From: Promicromonospora sp. Populi
GTDB lineage: Bacteria > Actinomycetota > Actinomycetes > Actinomycetales > Cellulomonadaceae
Assembly: GCF_041081105.1 (NCBI RefSeq)
Contig: NZ_CP163528.1
Span: 4,712,001 to 4,776,000, forward strand
Length of the DNA: 64,000 bases
Direction of reading: 5' to 3'
In this document: piece after piece, positions 17,770-24,691 of the stretch
Numbering within the stretch: the stretch's first letter is position 1
How the letters are laid out: every line of letters begins with the position of its first letter
Notes under the pieces: generated by a model
Databases searched by the model: none
Told to the model about the DNA's origin: nothing
What the model saw: only the letters and a program-made list of their open reading frames with translations
Translations under genes and position numbers: made by a program

Positions 17770-17837
17770 CCGCTTCGAGAACAACCTCGGGTACCGGAAT
17801 CGGCAGGGATCGGTACCCGAGATCGTTCTCGAAGCGG
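17770..17837. terminator. Long imperfect palindrome between convergent genes
   Basis: Two 27-base arms (17770-17796 and 17811-17837) pair with only two mismatches around a 14-nt loop; the outer parts read CCGCTTCGAGAAC and GTTCTCGAAGCGG. It begins two bases after the ROK kinase stop and ends 18 bases before the GH16 gene stop. A bidirectional terminator is likely although there is no U-tract. The right half (TCGTTCTCGAAGCGGAC) recurs at 22150-22166. Confidence 0.75.
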
Positions 17838-17855
17838 ACTACTCAGCTCGGCGGA

Positions 17856-19127
17856 CTACGACGGCAGGGTCCAGCGCTGGGCTGTGCTGCCGTTGCAGTC
17901 GGCGATCTGGGTTCGGGTGCCGTTGGTCTGCACCCCGCCGATGGGCTGCAGGCAGCGCCCGGACTGTGGGTTGCGTAGCGCCAGGGTGCCGGCCGTGGAC
18001 GTCCACTGCTGGGCACCCGTCCCGTTGCAGTCCCAGAGCTGGACGGCGGTGCCCGCCGCGGTGCCGCCGCCGGCGACATCGAGGCACTTGCCGAACGCCC
18101 GGAGCGTGCCGTCGGTGCCGACGGTCCACTGCTGAGCCGCGTTGCCGTTGCAGGTCGCGAGCTGGATCGGGGTGCCGTTGGCGGTGGCGGCGCCGGCGAC
18201 GTCGAGGCAGATCCCGTTGCTCGCGGTCACGGTGCCGGTGCGGCCGCCTCCGGTCGGGGGTGTGTCGTAGACGCGGACGTAGTCGATGCGCATCGTCTGG
18301 GGGAACTGCGTGGTGCCGTCCGGGTACCCCGGCCAGTTGCCGCCCACCGCGACGTTCAGGATGAAGAAGAACGGCTGGTTGAACACCCAGGTGTCGCCAC
18401 CCAGGTTGGCCGGGGTGAACGTCTGGTAGGCCACGCCGTCCACGTACCAGGTGATGGAGTTGGGGCTCCAGTTGATCGCGAAGGTGTGGAACGTGTCGGC
18501 GAACGCCCAGTTCTGCGGGTGCACGTAGGACCCGGTGATCGGGGTGGCGCCGGAGTAGCCCGGGCCGTGCAGGGTGCCGTGCACGCGGGTCGGCTCCCGG
18601 CCGATGTTCTCCATGATGTCGATCTCGCCGGAGTTGGGCCACGGGACACCGTTGTCGATCCCGCTGCCCAGCATCCAGAACGCCGGCCAGATGCCCTGAC
18701 CGCGCGGGATCTGGATCCGGGCCTCGAGGTAGCCGTACTGCCGTTCGACCCTGTTCGCCGTGGTCAGGCGGGCGGAGGTGTAGCCGGTGCCCTCCCGGCG
18801 GGCCGTGATGACGAGGTTGCCGGCACCGTCCATGGCGGAGTTGTTCCGGCTGTTGGTGTAGACCTGCAGCTCGTTGTTGCCCCAGCCACCTCCACCCGTC
18901 TCCTGGTTCCAGTTCGCGGCGCTCGGTCCACTGCCCGCGGCGCCGTTGAACTCGTCCGACCAGAGCAGGGCGGCGGTAGAGAAGTCCGGCGGCGCGTCCG
19001 CGGCAGTGCCGATCTCGGGTGCCTGGGGCGCTGCAGCCGAGGCCACGAGCGAGGCGGACAGGACCAGGGTCAGGGCCGCGACTGCCGTGACTGAACTTCG
19101 GATGGTGCGGTGTCTGGTGCTACGCAT
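17856..19127 (-). CDS. Secreted GH16 endo-beta-1,3-glucanase with ricin-type lectin domain
   Basis: 423 aa from ATG 19127, preceded by GAAGGAG. Residues 1-35 are a Sec signal peptide ending near ASAAAPQA. Residues 45-285 are glycoside hydrolase family 16 (laminarinase-like): WNNELQVY-type strand, GIWPAFWMLG, and the catalytic GEIDIMEN with nucleophile and acid/base Glu near residues 166 and 171. After a Thr/Gly linker, residues 295-423 form a beta-trefoil (CBM13) with three QxW-like repeats (AAQQWTV, GAQQWTS, TAQRWTL). It probably degrades fungal or algal beta-1,3-glucan outside the cell. An upstream 20-bp repeat may control it. Confidence 0.94.
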   Translation of the reverse strand: MRSTRHRTIRSSVTAVAALTLVLSASLVASAAAPQAPEIGTAADAPPDFSTAALLWSDEFNGAAGSGPSAANWNQETGGGGWGNNELQVYTNSRNNSAMDGAGNLVITARREGTGYTSARLTTANRVERQYGYLEARIQIPRGQGIWPAFWMLGSGIDNGVPWPNSGEIDIMENIGREPTRVHGTLHGPGYSGATPITGSYVHPQNWAFADTFHTFAINWSPNSITWYVDGVAYQTFTPANLGGDTWVFNQPFFFILNVAVGGNWPGYPDGTTQFPQTMRIDYVRVYDTPPTGGGRTGTVTASNGICLDVAGAATANGTPIQLATCNGNAAQQWTVGTDGTLRAFGKCLDVAGGGTAAGTAVQLWDCNGTGAQQWTSTAGTLALRNPQSGRCLQPIGGVQTNGTRTQIADCNGSTAQRWTLPS

Positions 19128-19240
19128 GGATCGCTCCTTCGCGAACATGTGTCTCCCGCCGCACAGGGGAGCACGACAGGCCTAGCTGCAGCAATCGCTC
19201 GTGCGCCCGGGACTGTCACGGGCGGTGCGTGAGTGTTGAC

Positions 19241-19282
19241 GAAGCAGTGCATTGAAAGAACTGAAGCAGTGCAGTGAAAGAA
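19241..19282. promoter_or_regulatory. Paired 20-bp direct repeats upstream of GH16 gene
   Basis: GAAGCAGTGCATTGAAAGAA (19241-19260) and GAAGCAGTGCAGTGAAAGAA (19263-19282) differ at one base and start 22 bp apart, two helical turns. They lie 115-155 bases upstream of the glucanase start in an otherwise empty 314-base gap. A tandem activator or repressor site for the glucanase is the likely role; the regulator is not identifiable here. Confidence 0.55.
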
Positions 19283-19385
19283 GTATCAGCGCCGTGCGGC
19301 GGCACAACAACGGGCTGGTCAGCAGTTACGTGTTTTCCCCACGGCGTCCCACACGGCCGGGCCCGACGCCGGACTCGAAAACGCG

Positions 19386-19423
19386 GACGGCGCCCGACCG
19401 CGGGGGTGCGGTCGGGCGCCGTC
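19386..19423 (-). terminator. Perfect 16-bp stem-loop terminator of hsp20
   Basis: GACGGCGCCCGACCGC and its exact complement flank a GGGGGT loop, 18 bases past the Hsp20 stop on the minus strand. No U-tract follows, as often in high-GC actinobacteria. Stem stability and position make terminator function likely. Confidence 0.8.
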
Positions 19424-19441
19424 GTAGTGCCGGCTGAGGGA

Positions 19442-19861
19442 TCAGGCGGCGGTAGTGACCTCGATGCGCTGCGGCGTCGTGCCGGTGAATACGCCCGGGA
19501 CGGTGACCGTCAGGACACCGGCGTCGTAGGACGCGCGGACGACGTCGCCGTCCACGGACTTCGGCAGTGTGACCGTGCGCCGGAAGGCGCCGAAGCGGAC
19601 CTCCGAGATGCGACGGCCCTCGGACTCCTCCGAACGCTGGTCCTTGCGCTCGCCGCGCACGACGAGCTTGCGGCCCTCGACCTCGACAGTGATGTCGGCG
19701 GCCGGGTCGACGCCCGGCAGGTCGAGGCGGGCGACGAGGTCCTCGCCCTCGCGGTAGACGTCGGCCGCGGGCACGGGGCCCTCGGTGGACGCCTGAGCGC
19801 TCCACGGGTCGCGGACCCAGGTACGGGCGAACGGGGAACGGGTGGTGAGTACGGCGGTCAT
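19442..19861 (-). CDS. Hsp20/alpha-crystallin small heat-shock protein
   Basis: 139 aa from ATG 19861, preceded by GAGGAGAAC. Residues 40-135 are an alpha-crystallin domain: PAADVYREGEDLVARLDLPGV, VEGRKLVVRGER, FGAFRRTVTLPKSVD and ASYDAGVLTVTVPG. A holdase chaperone for unfolding proteins in the cytoplasm. A nearly canonical HspR operator sits about 40 bases upstream, so it should be heat-inducible through HspR, whose gene is not in the window. Confidence 0.94.
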   Translation of the reverse strand: MTAVLTTRSPFARTWVRDPWSAQASTEGPVPAADVYREGEDLVARLDLPGVDPAADITVEVEGRKLVVRGERKDQRSEESEGRRISEVRFGAFRRTVTLPKSVDGDVVRASYDAGVLTVTVPGVFTGTTPQRIEVTTAA

Positions 19862-19898
19862 GATGTTCTCCTCAGGTTCGGTCTGATGACTACTCCAA

Positions 19899-19919
19899 CC
19901 TGAGTCGACCCGACTCAAT
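19899..19919. promoter_or_regulatory. HspR operator (HAIR) upstream of hsp20
   Basis: On the minus strand the sequence reads ATTGAGT-CGGGTCG-ACTCAGG. The HspR-associated inverted repeat consensus is CTTGAGT-N7-ACTCAAG, so this matches 12 of 14 defined positions with the exact 7-bp spacing. Located 38-58 bases upstream of the Hsp20 start codon, where a bound repressor would block transcription. Confidence 0.8.
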
Positions 19920-19964
19920 TTCCGGGTTCGCCGACGGCGGACGGCGCTCGGGACGGCCGGCCCG

Positions 19965-20969
19965 TCAGTGCCGCGTGATCGTCAAGGTCGCGGCGTCGTT
20001 CGGGCCGACGGCGAGCTCCGCCGTCCCGCCGACCGGGAACGTGAGCAGCGGGCTGGTGTGCCCGAAGTCGACGCCGGCCAGGACGGGCTTGCCGCGCAGC
20101 GCCGGCTGGCGCGCGACGATCTCGTCGAGCGCCTCGCGGGTCACGGCGGAGCTGCTCTGGAACCGGCCGACGACCAGCCCGGTGACGCCGTCGGCGTCGG
20201 GCTGCTGGAGCAGCGAGGTGAGGTTACGCGCGACGTGTGCCGCGTCCGACTCGAAGTCGTCCTCGAGGAAGAGGAGCGCGCCGTCGAGCGACGGCATGTT
20301 CGCGGTGCCCTGCAGCAGGTTGAGCGTGCAGAGGTTGCCGCCGACGATCCGACCCGAGGCCTGCCCGGGGCGTAGTGACCACCAGCCCTCGTTCGGGACC
20401 GGGGTGCGGTCGTCCTGGTCGGCGTACCACGCGTCGTCGGTCCAGGCCCGCGACGGTTCGACGGCGATCGGGGCGTCGGCGGTCACCGCTGCGCGGAACC
20501 AGTCGCCGGTGGGCTCGAAGTGGTCGCGCATGCCCCAGCTCGACCAGTGCGGGCCGGAGTAGGTGACCAGGCCGGTGCGGGCGAGGATCGCGTTCTGCAG
20601 CGCGGTGATGTCCGAGTAGCCGCAGAAGACCTTCGGGTTGGCCGCGATGAGGTCGAAGTCCAGGTGGGGGAGCAGCTCGTTGCTGTTGAACCCACCGATC
20701 ACCGTGATGATCCCGGCCACGGTCGGGTCGGCGAACGCGGCGTGCAGGTCCGCCACCCGGTGCTCGATCGAGCTGCTGCGGAACTGGTCGTCCTCGTCGA
20801 CGTGCTCGCCGAACGTGAGGGTGAGCCCCATGGCGGCGAACCGCTCGTCCATCCACCGGGTGTTGTCGTTCTCCATGATCAGCGTCCGCGACCTCGAGGG
20901 CGCGACCACCCGGACGGTGTCGCCGGGCCGGAGCTTGGGCGGGACGATCGTCTCTGCGTGCGCTGGCAT
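19965..20969 (-). CDS. S66-family LD-carboxypeptidase / MccF-like peptidase
   Basis: 334 aa. KLRPGDTVRVVAPS at the N-terminus, IGGFNSNELLPHLDFDLI, the nucleophile serine in FCGYSDIT (near residue 116), the WSLRPGQASGRIVGGNLCTL region and the catalytic His in VDFGHTSP (near residue 302) match the S66 family. Members are either murein LD-carboxypeptidases, which trim tetrapeptides during wall recycling, or MccF-type enzymes that detoxify aminoacyl-nucleotide antibiotics. The acidic MccF-like insert (WTDDAWYADQDDR) favours the MccF subgroup. Single gene. Confidence 0.88.
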   Translation of the reverse strand: MPAHAETIVPPKLRPGDTVRVVAPSRSRTLIMENDNTRWMDERFAAMGLTLTFGEHVDEDDQFRSSSIEHRVADLHAAFADPTVAGIITVIGGFNSNELLPHLDFDLIAANPKVFCGYSDITALQNAILARTGLVTYSGPHWSSWGMRDHFEPTGDWFRAAVTADAPIAVEPSRAWTDDAWYADQDDRTPVPNEGWWSLRPGQASGRIVGGNLCTLNLLQGTANMPSLDGALLFLEDDFESDAAHVARNLTSLLQQPDADGVTGLVVGRFQSSSAVTREALDEIVARQPALRGKPVLAGVDFGHTSPLLTFPVGGTAELAVGPNDAATLTITRH

Positions 20970-21031
20970 GACCGCAGCGTAGATCGGGGTCGTGGGTATC
21001 GGCCTCCGGATTTCCGCGAACAGGAGGAACC

Positions 21032-21385
21032 ATGCACGCCACGCGCATCACGGCCAACCTCCGGGTGGCCGACATCGAGGCAGCAAAAAGCTTCTACGCC
21101 GACTACCTCGGGCTCGGCACCGAGGAGTTCAACCTCGGCTGGGTGGCCCGCTACACCTCGCCCGAGACCGGCGCGCACGTCCAGCTCGTGACGGGCGACA
21201 CGACGTCGCCCGAGGACTCGGTGATCTCGGTGCACACGCCGGACGTCGACGCCGCCTACGAGGAGGCGCAGCGGCTCGGCTACGAGATCGTGCATCCGCT
21301 GACTACGGAGTCCTGGGGTGTGCGCCGGTTCCTCGTGCGTGCTCCGGACGGCAACGTCATCAACGTCGTGCGGCACCGGGACTGA
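21032..21385 (+). CDS. VOC-family (glyoxalase/bleomycin-resistance-like) protein
   Basis: 117 aa, one vicinal-oxygen-chelate domain: TRITANLRVADIEAAKSFYADYLGL, a central strand VQLVTGD, and RFLVRAPDGNVINVVRH. Metal-binding Glu/His positions are only partly conserved, and function (dioxygenase, lyase or drug-binding) cannot be assigned. Stands alone between the divergent LD-carboxypeptidase and the MNT antitoxin. Confidence 0.85.
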   Translation: MHATRITANLRVADIEAAKSFYADYLGLGTEEFNLGWVARYTSPETGAHVQLVTGDTTSPEDSVISVHTPDVDAAYEEAQRLGYEIVHPLTTESWGVRRFLVRAPDGNVINVVRHRD

Positions 21386-21391
21386 GCCGAT

Positions 21392-21420
21392 CCTCCCTGA
21401 TAGCATCTCCTATCGGGAGG
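21392..21420. promoter_or_regulatory. Inverted repeat before the MNT antitoxin
   Basis: CCTCCCTGATAG (21392-21403) pairs with CTATCGGGAGG (21410-21420), with one bulged T. It lies after the VOC stop and ends 7 bases before the antitoxin start, overlapping its ribosome-binding GGGAGGGG. It could terminate the VOC transcript or be the autoregulatory site for the HTH-bearing antitoxin. Confidence 0.45.
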
Positions 21421-21427
21421 GGATCGA

Positions 21428-21961
21428 ATGAAGCGTGAGACAGAACGAGCGTCTGCCGTCGAGCGAGCGTTTGTTGAGCACCTCAGGCGGACGAGTCTGC
21501 ATGCGAGCGAGCTGCGAGCGTCCGCGACGCGGGAGCTCGTTGTCGCGGTCAATCAAGCTCATGAGCTGGGCTGGAGCCAACGCAGGATCGGCTCGGCGCT
21601 CGGACGTAGCCAGCCGGAGATCGCTCGTCTCTTGAAGTTGGTAGCGGAAGGTGCTGATCAGAGGCACGACGCCGTACCGCTGCTTACCGTGCTCCTTCGA
21701 GACCGACGGGACGAGATCGTTGAAGCTGCGGGGCGTCGCGGCATACGCAATGTCCGTGTCTTCGGATCCGTGGCGCGTGGAGAGGACACTTCCGAGTCGG
21801 ACGTCGACCTGCTTGTCGATCTCGACCCGGGGGTCGGCCTCTTCGCGCTCGGGGCACTGGAGGTCGAGCTCGAAGAGATGCTCGGGCGTGAGGTTGATGT
21901 TGTGATCGCTCGCGCTTTGCGCGAGAGCGTCGCCGCAACAATCGAGGCAATCCCTCTGTGA
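21428..21961 (+). CDS. MNT-type nucleotidyltransferase antitoxin with N-terminal HTH
   Basis: 177 aa. The C-terminal half is a minimal nucleotidyltransferase: VRVFGSVARGEDTSESDVDLLVDLDPG carries the GS-x10-D-x-D catalytic pattern, followed by the LEEMLGREVDVVI strand. The N-terminal 80 residues add a coiled/helical segment with a helix-turn-helix (HELGWSQRRIGSALGRSQPEIARLL). In HEPN/MNT modules the MNT partner AMPylates and silences the HEPN ribonuclease. Here the toxin start overlaps this stop (GTGA), but the toxin is broken, leaving an orphan antitoxin. Confidence 0.85.
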   Translation: MKRETERASAVERAFVEHLRRTSLHASELRASATRELVVAVNQAHELGWSQRRIGSALGRSQPEIARLLKLVAEGADQRHDAVPLLTVLLRDRRDEIVEAAGRRGIRNVRVFGSVARGEDTSESDVDLLVDLDPGVGLFALGALEVELEEMLGREVDVVIARALRESVAATIEAIPL

Positions 21962-22102
21962 TCGACAAGGACCAGCGCAACGTCGAGTCTGCGTTGCACC
22001 ATCTGGACGTTCTGAAGTCATACCTCGAGCAGGGGACTATGGATGACCCGATGCTCTTCGACGCCGTATGCCTCCGCCTCGGAGCCTCGATCTCCACGCA
22101 TA
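21958..22102 (+). pseudogene. Truncated HEPN (HepT-like) toxin remnant
   Basis: Begins at GTG 21958, overlapping the antitoxin stop. About 45 residues (VIDKDQRNVESALHHLDVLK, then FDAVCLRLGASIS) match the start of DUF86/HepT proteins. The similarity then ends: no RNxxxH active-site motif follows, and the open frame runs on through a stem-loop and antisense to XdhC. The frame shift or deletion point is near 22090. The right boundary given is only where resemblance stops. Confidence 0.65.
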
Positions 22103-22149
22103 CGAGGACGTCCTGCGAGGTCTCCTTCGGCAAGGTCCGTATATCTAGG

Positions 22150-22185
22150 TCGTTCTCGAAGCGGACCGCCGGCGTCGGTCCGCTT
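22150..22185. terminator. Stem-loop between HEPN remnant and xdhC-type gene
   Basis: AAGCGGACCG (22159-22168) and CGGTCCGCTT (22176-22185) form a perfect 10-bp stem with a 7-nt loop, just past the XdhC-family stop on the minus strand. The sequence TCGTTCTCGAAGCGGAC at 22150-22166 is identical to the right arm of the palindrome at 17770-17837, so the two elements share an origin. Confidence 0.65.
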
Positions 22186-22192
22186 CCGCTTG

Positions 22193-23335
22193 TCAGCCGT
22201 GGATCGGGCCCTCCGTCTCGGTCAGGGGGCGGGCCGAGGCGCCCGAGCGGGCGGCGATCATCTCCGCGGCGATCGACACGGCAGTCTCGTCGGGGGTGCG
22301 TGCGCCGAGGTCGAGCCCGATCGGGCTGCGCAGCCGGGCCAGGGCCTCCGGCGGGACGCCGTCCTCGACCAGCCGGGCCATCCGTTCGTCGTGCGCGCGG
22401 CGGGAGCCCATCGCGCCCACGTAGGTGCCGGCCGGCAGGTCGGTGAGGGCCGTGCGCAGCAGCGGCACGTCGAACTTCGGGTCGTGGGTCAGCACGCACA
22501 CGGCGTCCCGCCCGGAGACACGGCCCGCCTCGATCTCGGCCGAGAGGTACCGGTGCGGCCAGTCGGCCACCACCTCGTCGGCGTCCGGGAAACGGGCGGT
22601 CGTCGCGAAGATCGGGCGGGCGTCGCACACCGTGACGCGATAGCCGAGCAGCCGCCCGGCGCGTGACAACGCCGCGGCGAAGTCGATAGCGCCGAACACC
22701 AGCAGCCGCGGGCGCGGGGCGAAGACCTGCAGAAACACCCGGTTCCCCGTCCCGGTGCGCTCCCCGCGCGGCCCGTACTCACGCACGGCGGAGACCCCGG
22801 TTGTTATCTGCCCGACGGCGTCCGCGGCCACCGCGGCGCTGAGCCCGCCGTCGTCGTGCCCGGTGGGGATGCTCAGGTGGGTGCCGAGCACGGCACCGGC
22901 GTTGCCCGGGGCCGCGATGACCGTGGCGAGGCAGACGCCCGGGGCGAGCGGGCCGCCGTCGGGCAGCGGGGTGCCTGCGGCCAGGACCTGCTCGGCGAAG
23001 GAACCGAAGCCCGGCCAGGCCGCCCGGGAGAGGGGCGCCACGAAGACCTCGATGGTCCCGCCGCAGGTCAGGCCCACCTGGAACGCGTCTTCGTCGGAGA
23101 CGCCGTAGCTCGCCAGTACCGGGCGGCCGGTCTCGGCGACCTCCAGGCAGAGGTCGTAGACGGCACCCTCGACGCACCCGCCGGACACGGATCCGATCAC
23201 CTCGCCGCCCGGCCCGACGGCCATCGCGGCGCCGGGCTCGCGCGGCGCGGACCGGAAGGTGCGCACCACCGTGGCGACGGCCGCGCGCTCGTCGGCGCGC
23301 CACCAGTCCAGCAGCTGCGGCAGGAGATCCCGCAT
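22193..23335 (-). CDS. XdhC/CoxI-family molybdoenzyme maturation protein
   Basis: 380 aa. The N-terminal XdhC_CoxI domain (MRDLLPQLLDWWRADERAAVATVV, RSAPREPGAAMAV, GSVSGGCVEGAVYDLCLEV, LTCGGTIEVFV) is followed by the C-terminal Rossmann XdhC_C domain (RLLVFGAIDFAAALSRAGRLL, VCVLTHDPKFDVPLL, YVGAMGSRRAHDERM). These proteins bind, sulfurate and insert the molybdenum cofactor into xanthine dehydrogenase-type enzymes. No such enzyme is present here, but moeA, moaE and moaA lie within 6 kb. Confidence 0.92.
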   Translation of the reverse strand: MRDLLPQLLDWWRADERAAVATVVRTFRSAPREPGAAMAVGPGGEVIGSVSGGCVEGAVYDLCLEVAETGRPVLASYGVSDEDAFQVGLTCGGTIEVFVAPLSRAAWPGFGSFAEQVLAAGTPLPDGGPLAPGVCLATVIAAPGNAGAVLGTHLSIPTGHDDGGLSAAVAADAVGQITTGVSAVREYGPRGERTGTGNRVFLQVFAPRPRLLVFGAIDFAAALSRAGRLLGYRVTVCDARPIFATTARFPDADEVVADWPHRYLSAEIEAGRVSGRDAVCVLTHDPKFDVPLLRTALTDLPAGTYVGAMGSRRAHDERMARLVEDGVPPEALARLRSPIGLDLGARTPDETAVSIAAEMIAARSGASARPLTETEGPIHG

Positions 23336-23485
23336 CCGGCGTCCTCTCGTCGATCACACGCTCCGGCTCGCCAGAATCTCACGCACCCGTTGAGCGCCGA
23401 TGTCGGGCGAGTTTCCGGCACGTCTGTCACGCCGGGGTTCCCGGGGTGATGATGGGAGGGATCGCAACGACGCGAGGAGGACCCG

Positions 23486-23974
23486 ATGAGAGCAGCAGTG
23501 GGCGACCGGATCGTCACGGCCTCAGGAGTGGTCGGCGGCGCGGTGCGCGACGGCGTGGTGACCGAGTGCCCCCACGGCGACGGCTCGCCGCCCTACCGCG
23601 TGAAGTGGTCCGATACCGGCGAGGAGACGCTGGTCTTCCCCGGCTCGGACACGTTCGTCGACCCGGACACACCGATGGGGTCGGACGAGCCCCGCGCAGC
23701 GCGGCAGGGCCGCGCGCTCACCTGGGACGTGCGGATCACCGTCGTCGAGTCCGGGGGCAGCACGACGGCGGAGGCCACCGTGATGAACGGTCCGCCGGAG
23801 TCGCTGCGCGGCGTCGGGCATGCGAGGAAGTCGCCCGGGGACCCCGAGGTACCCCTGATCGGCGACGAGATCGCCGCCGCCCGGGCACTGCGGAAGCTCG
23901 CCGACCGGCTGCTCGCGGTGGCCGAGTCGGACGTCTCGGAGGCGGTCGGGCACCGGGCGCACCTGCACAAGTAG
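23486..23974 (+). CDS. DUF1918-DUF1876 fusion protein
   Basis: 162 aa. Residues 1-58 match DUF1918 (AAVGDRIV, DGVVTECPHGDGSPPYRVKWSDTGEETLVFPG). Residues 75-158 match DUF1876, a double-stranded-RNA-binding-like fold (TWDVRITVVESGGSTTAEATV, PEVPLIGDEIAAARALRKLADRLL). These usually occur as separate small actinobacterial proteins, so a single-chain fusion is less common. Function unknown. Preceded by a clear GAGGAGG site. Confidence 0.8.
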   Translation: MRAAVGDRIVTASGVVGGAVRDGVVTECPHGDGSPPYRVKWSDTGEETLVFPGSDTFVDPDTPMGSDEPRAARQGRALTWDVRITVVESGGSTTAEATVMNGPPESLRGVGHARKSPGDPEVPLIGDEIAAARALRKLADRLLAVAESDVSEAVGHRAHLHK

Positions 23975-23979
23975 CCGCG

Positions 23980-24654
23980 CTACGCCAGGATCCCGGAGGC
24001 ATCCAGCGCGCCGCGCACCTCGGCGTCGAGCCACGGCTCGATGCCCTCCCAGGTGGTGCGCCACGAGACGCCGGTCAACGTTGTGCCGTCGGGGAACGTC
24101 TCGATGTAGTCGGCCTGGAGCACTCCGAAGCTGTCGCACCAGAACGCGTTCGCGGGAGTACCGTCGACGAGCTGGTCGATCCGCATCGCCGACGTCGAGA
24201 CGCCGTCGGGCAGGATGAGCGGCTGGGTGTCGGTGCGGACCAGCAGGGCGTGCCGCGTGCGCGTCGGGTCGGCGTCGTCGAGCTGCGTGTACTCGACCCA
24301 CGCCCCGACCGCCGCGAGCTCGAGTACCAGGAGGTACCGCGCGAACGAGGGCACACCGTCCTGGGCTTCCGGCGGGAGGTCGGCACGTTCGAACGCCACG
24401 TCGACGCCGCCGGGCTCACGCTGCAGGGAGTACCGCACCCACTTGCGGATGTCGCCGTCGTACTCGACCTGCATCCGGGCCCGGAGCACGACGTCTGGCG
24501 TGGGGCGCATGGCCAGCACCGAGTCCAGCAGCCGCAGCCCGTCGTGGGTCCACGAGTCCCGGCGCACCACAGCGCCGTCGGGCGTGGTCCCGTTGTTGCT
24601 CAACGCGTGGATGTGCATGTTCGATTCTCGCCCCGGGTCGTTCGGGGAGTACAT
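23980..24654 (-). CDS. Conserved hypothetical protein
   Basis: 224 aa from ATG 24654; ATG 24618 is an alternative start. No signal peptide, membrane segment or recognisable enzyme motif. It is moderately acidic, with strands such as RARMQVEYDGDIRKWVRYSL and HALLVRTDTQPLILPDG and a C-terminal WEGIEPWLDAEVRGAL. Codon use is normal for the window, so it is probably a real gene. Convergent with the DUF1918 fusion (5 bases between stops) and divergent from moeA. I do not recognise the family. Confidence 0.7.
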   Translation of the reverse strand: MYSPNDPGRESNMHIHALSNNGTTPDGAVVRRDSWTHDGLRLLDSVLAMRPTPDVVLRARMQVEYDGDIRKWVRYSLQREPGGVDVAFERADLPPEAQDGVPSFARYLLVLELAAVGAWVEYTQLDDADPTRTRHALLVRTDTQPLILPDGVSTSAMRIDQLVDGTPANAFWCDSFGVLQADYIETFPDGTTLTGVSWRTTWEGIEPWLDAEVRGALDASGILA

Positions 24655-24691
24655 ACCTCGACCGGGTGACTACACGGGATAAGTTGCGGAC

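Noticed and set aside
22102..22446. Continuation of the HEPN frame as a longer protein
   Set aside because: It passes through a stem-loop and then runs antisense to XdhC with Arg/Gly/Ser-rich content.
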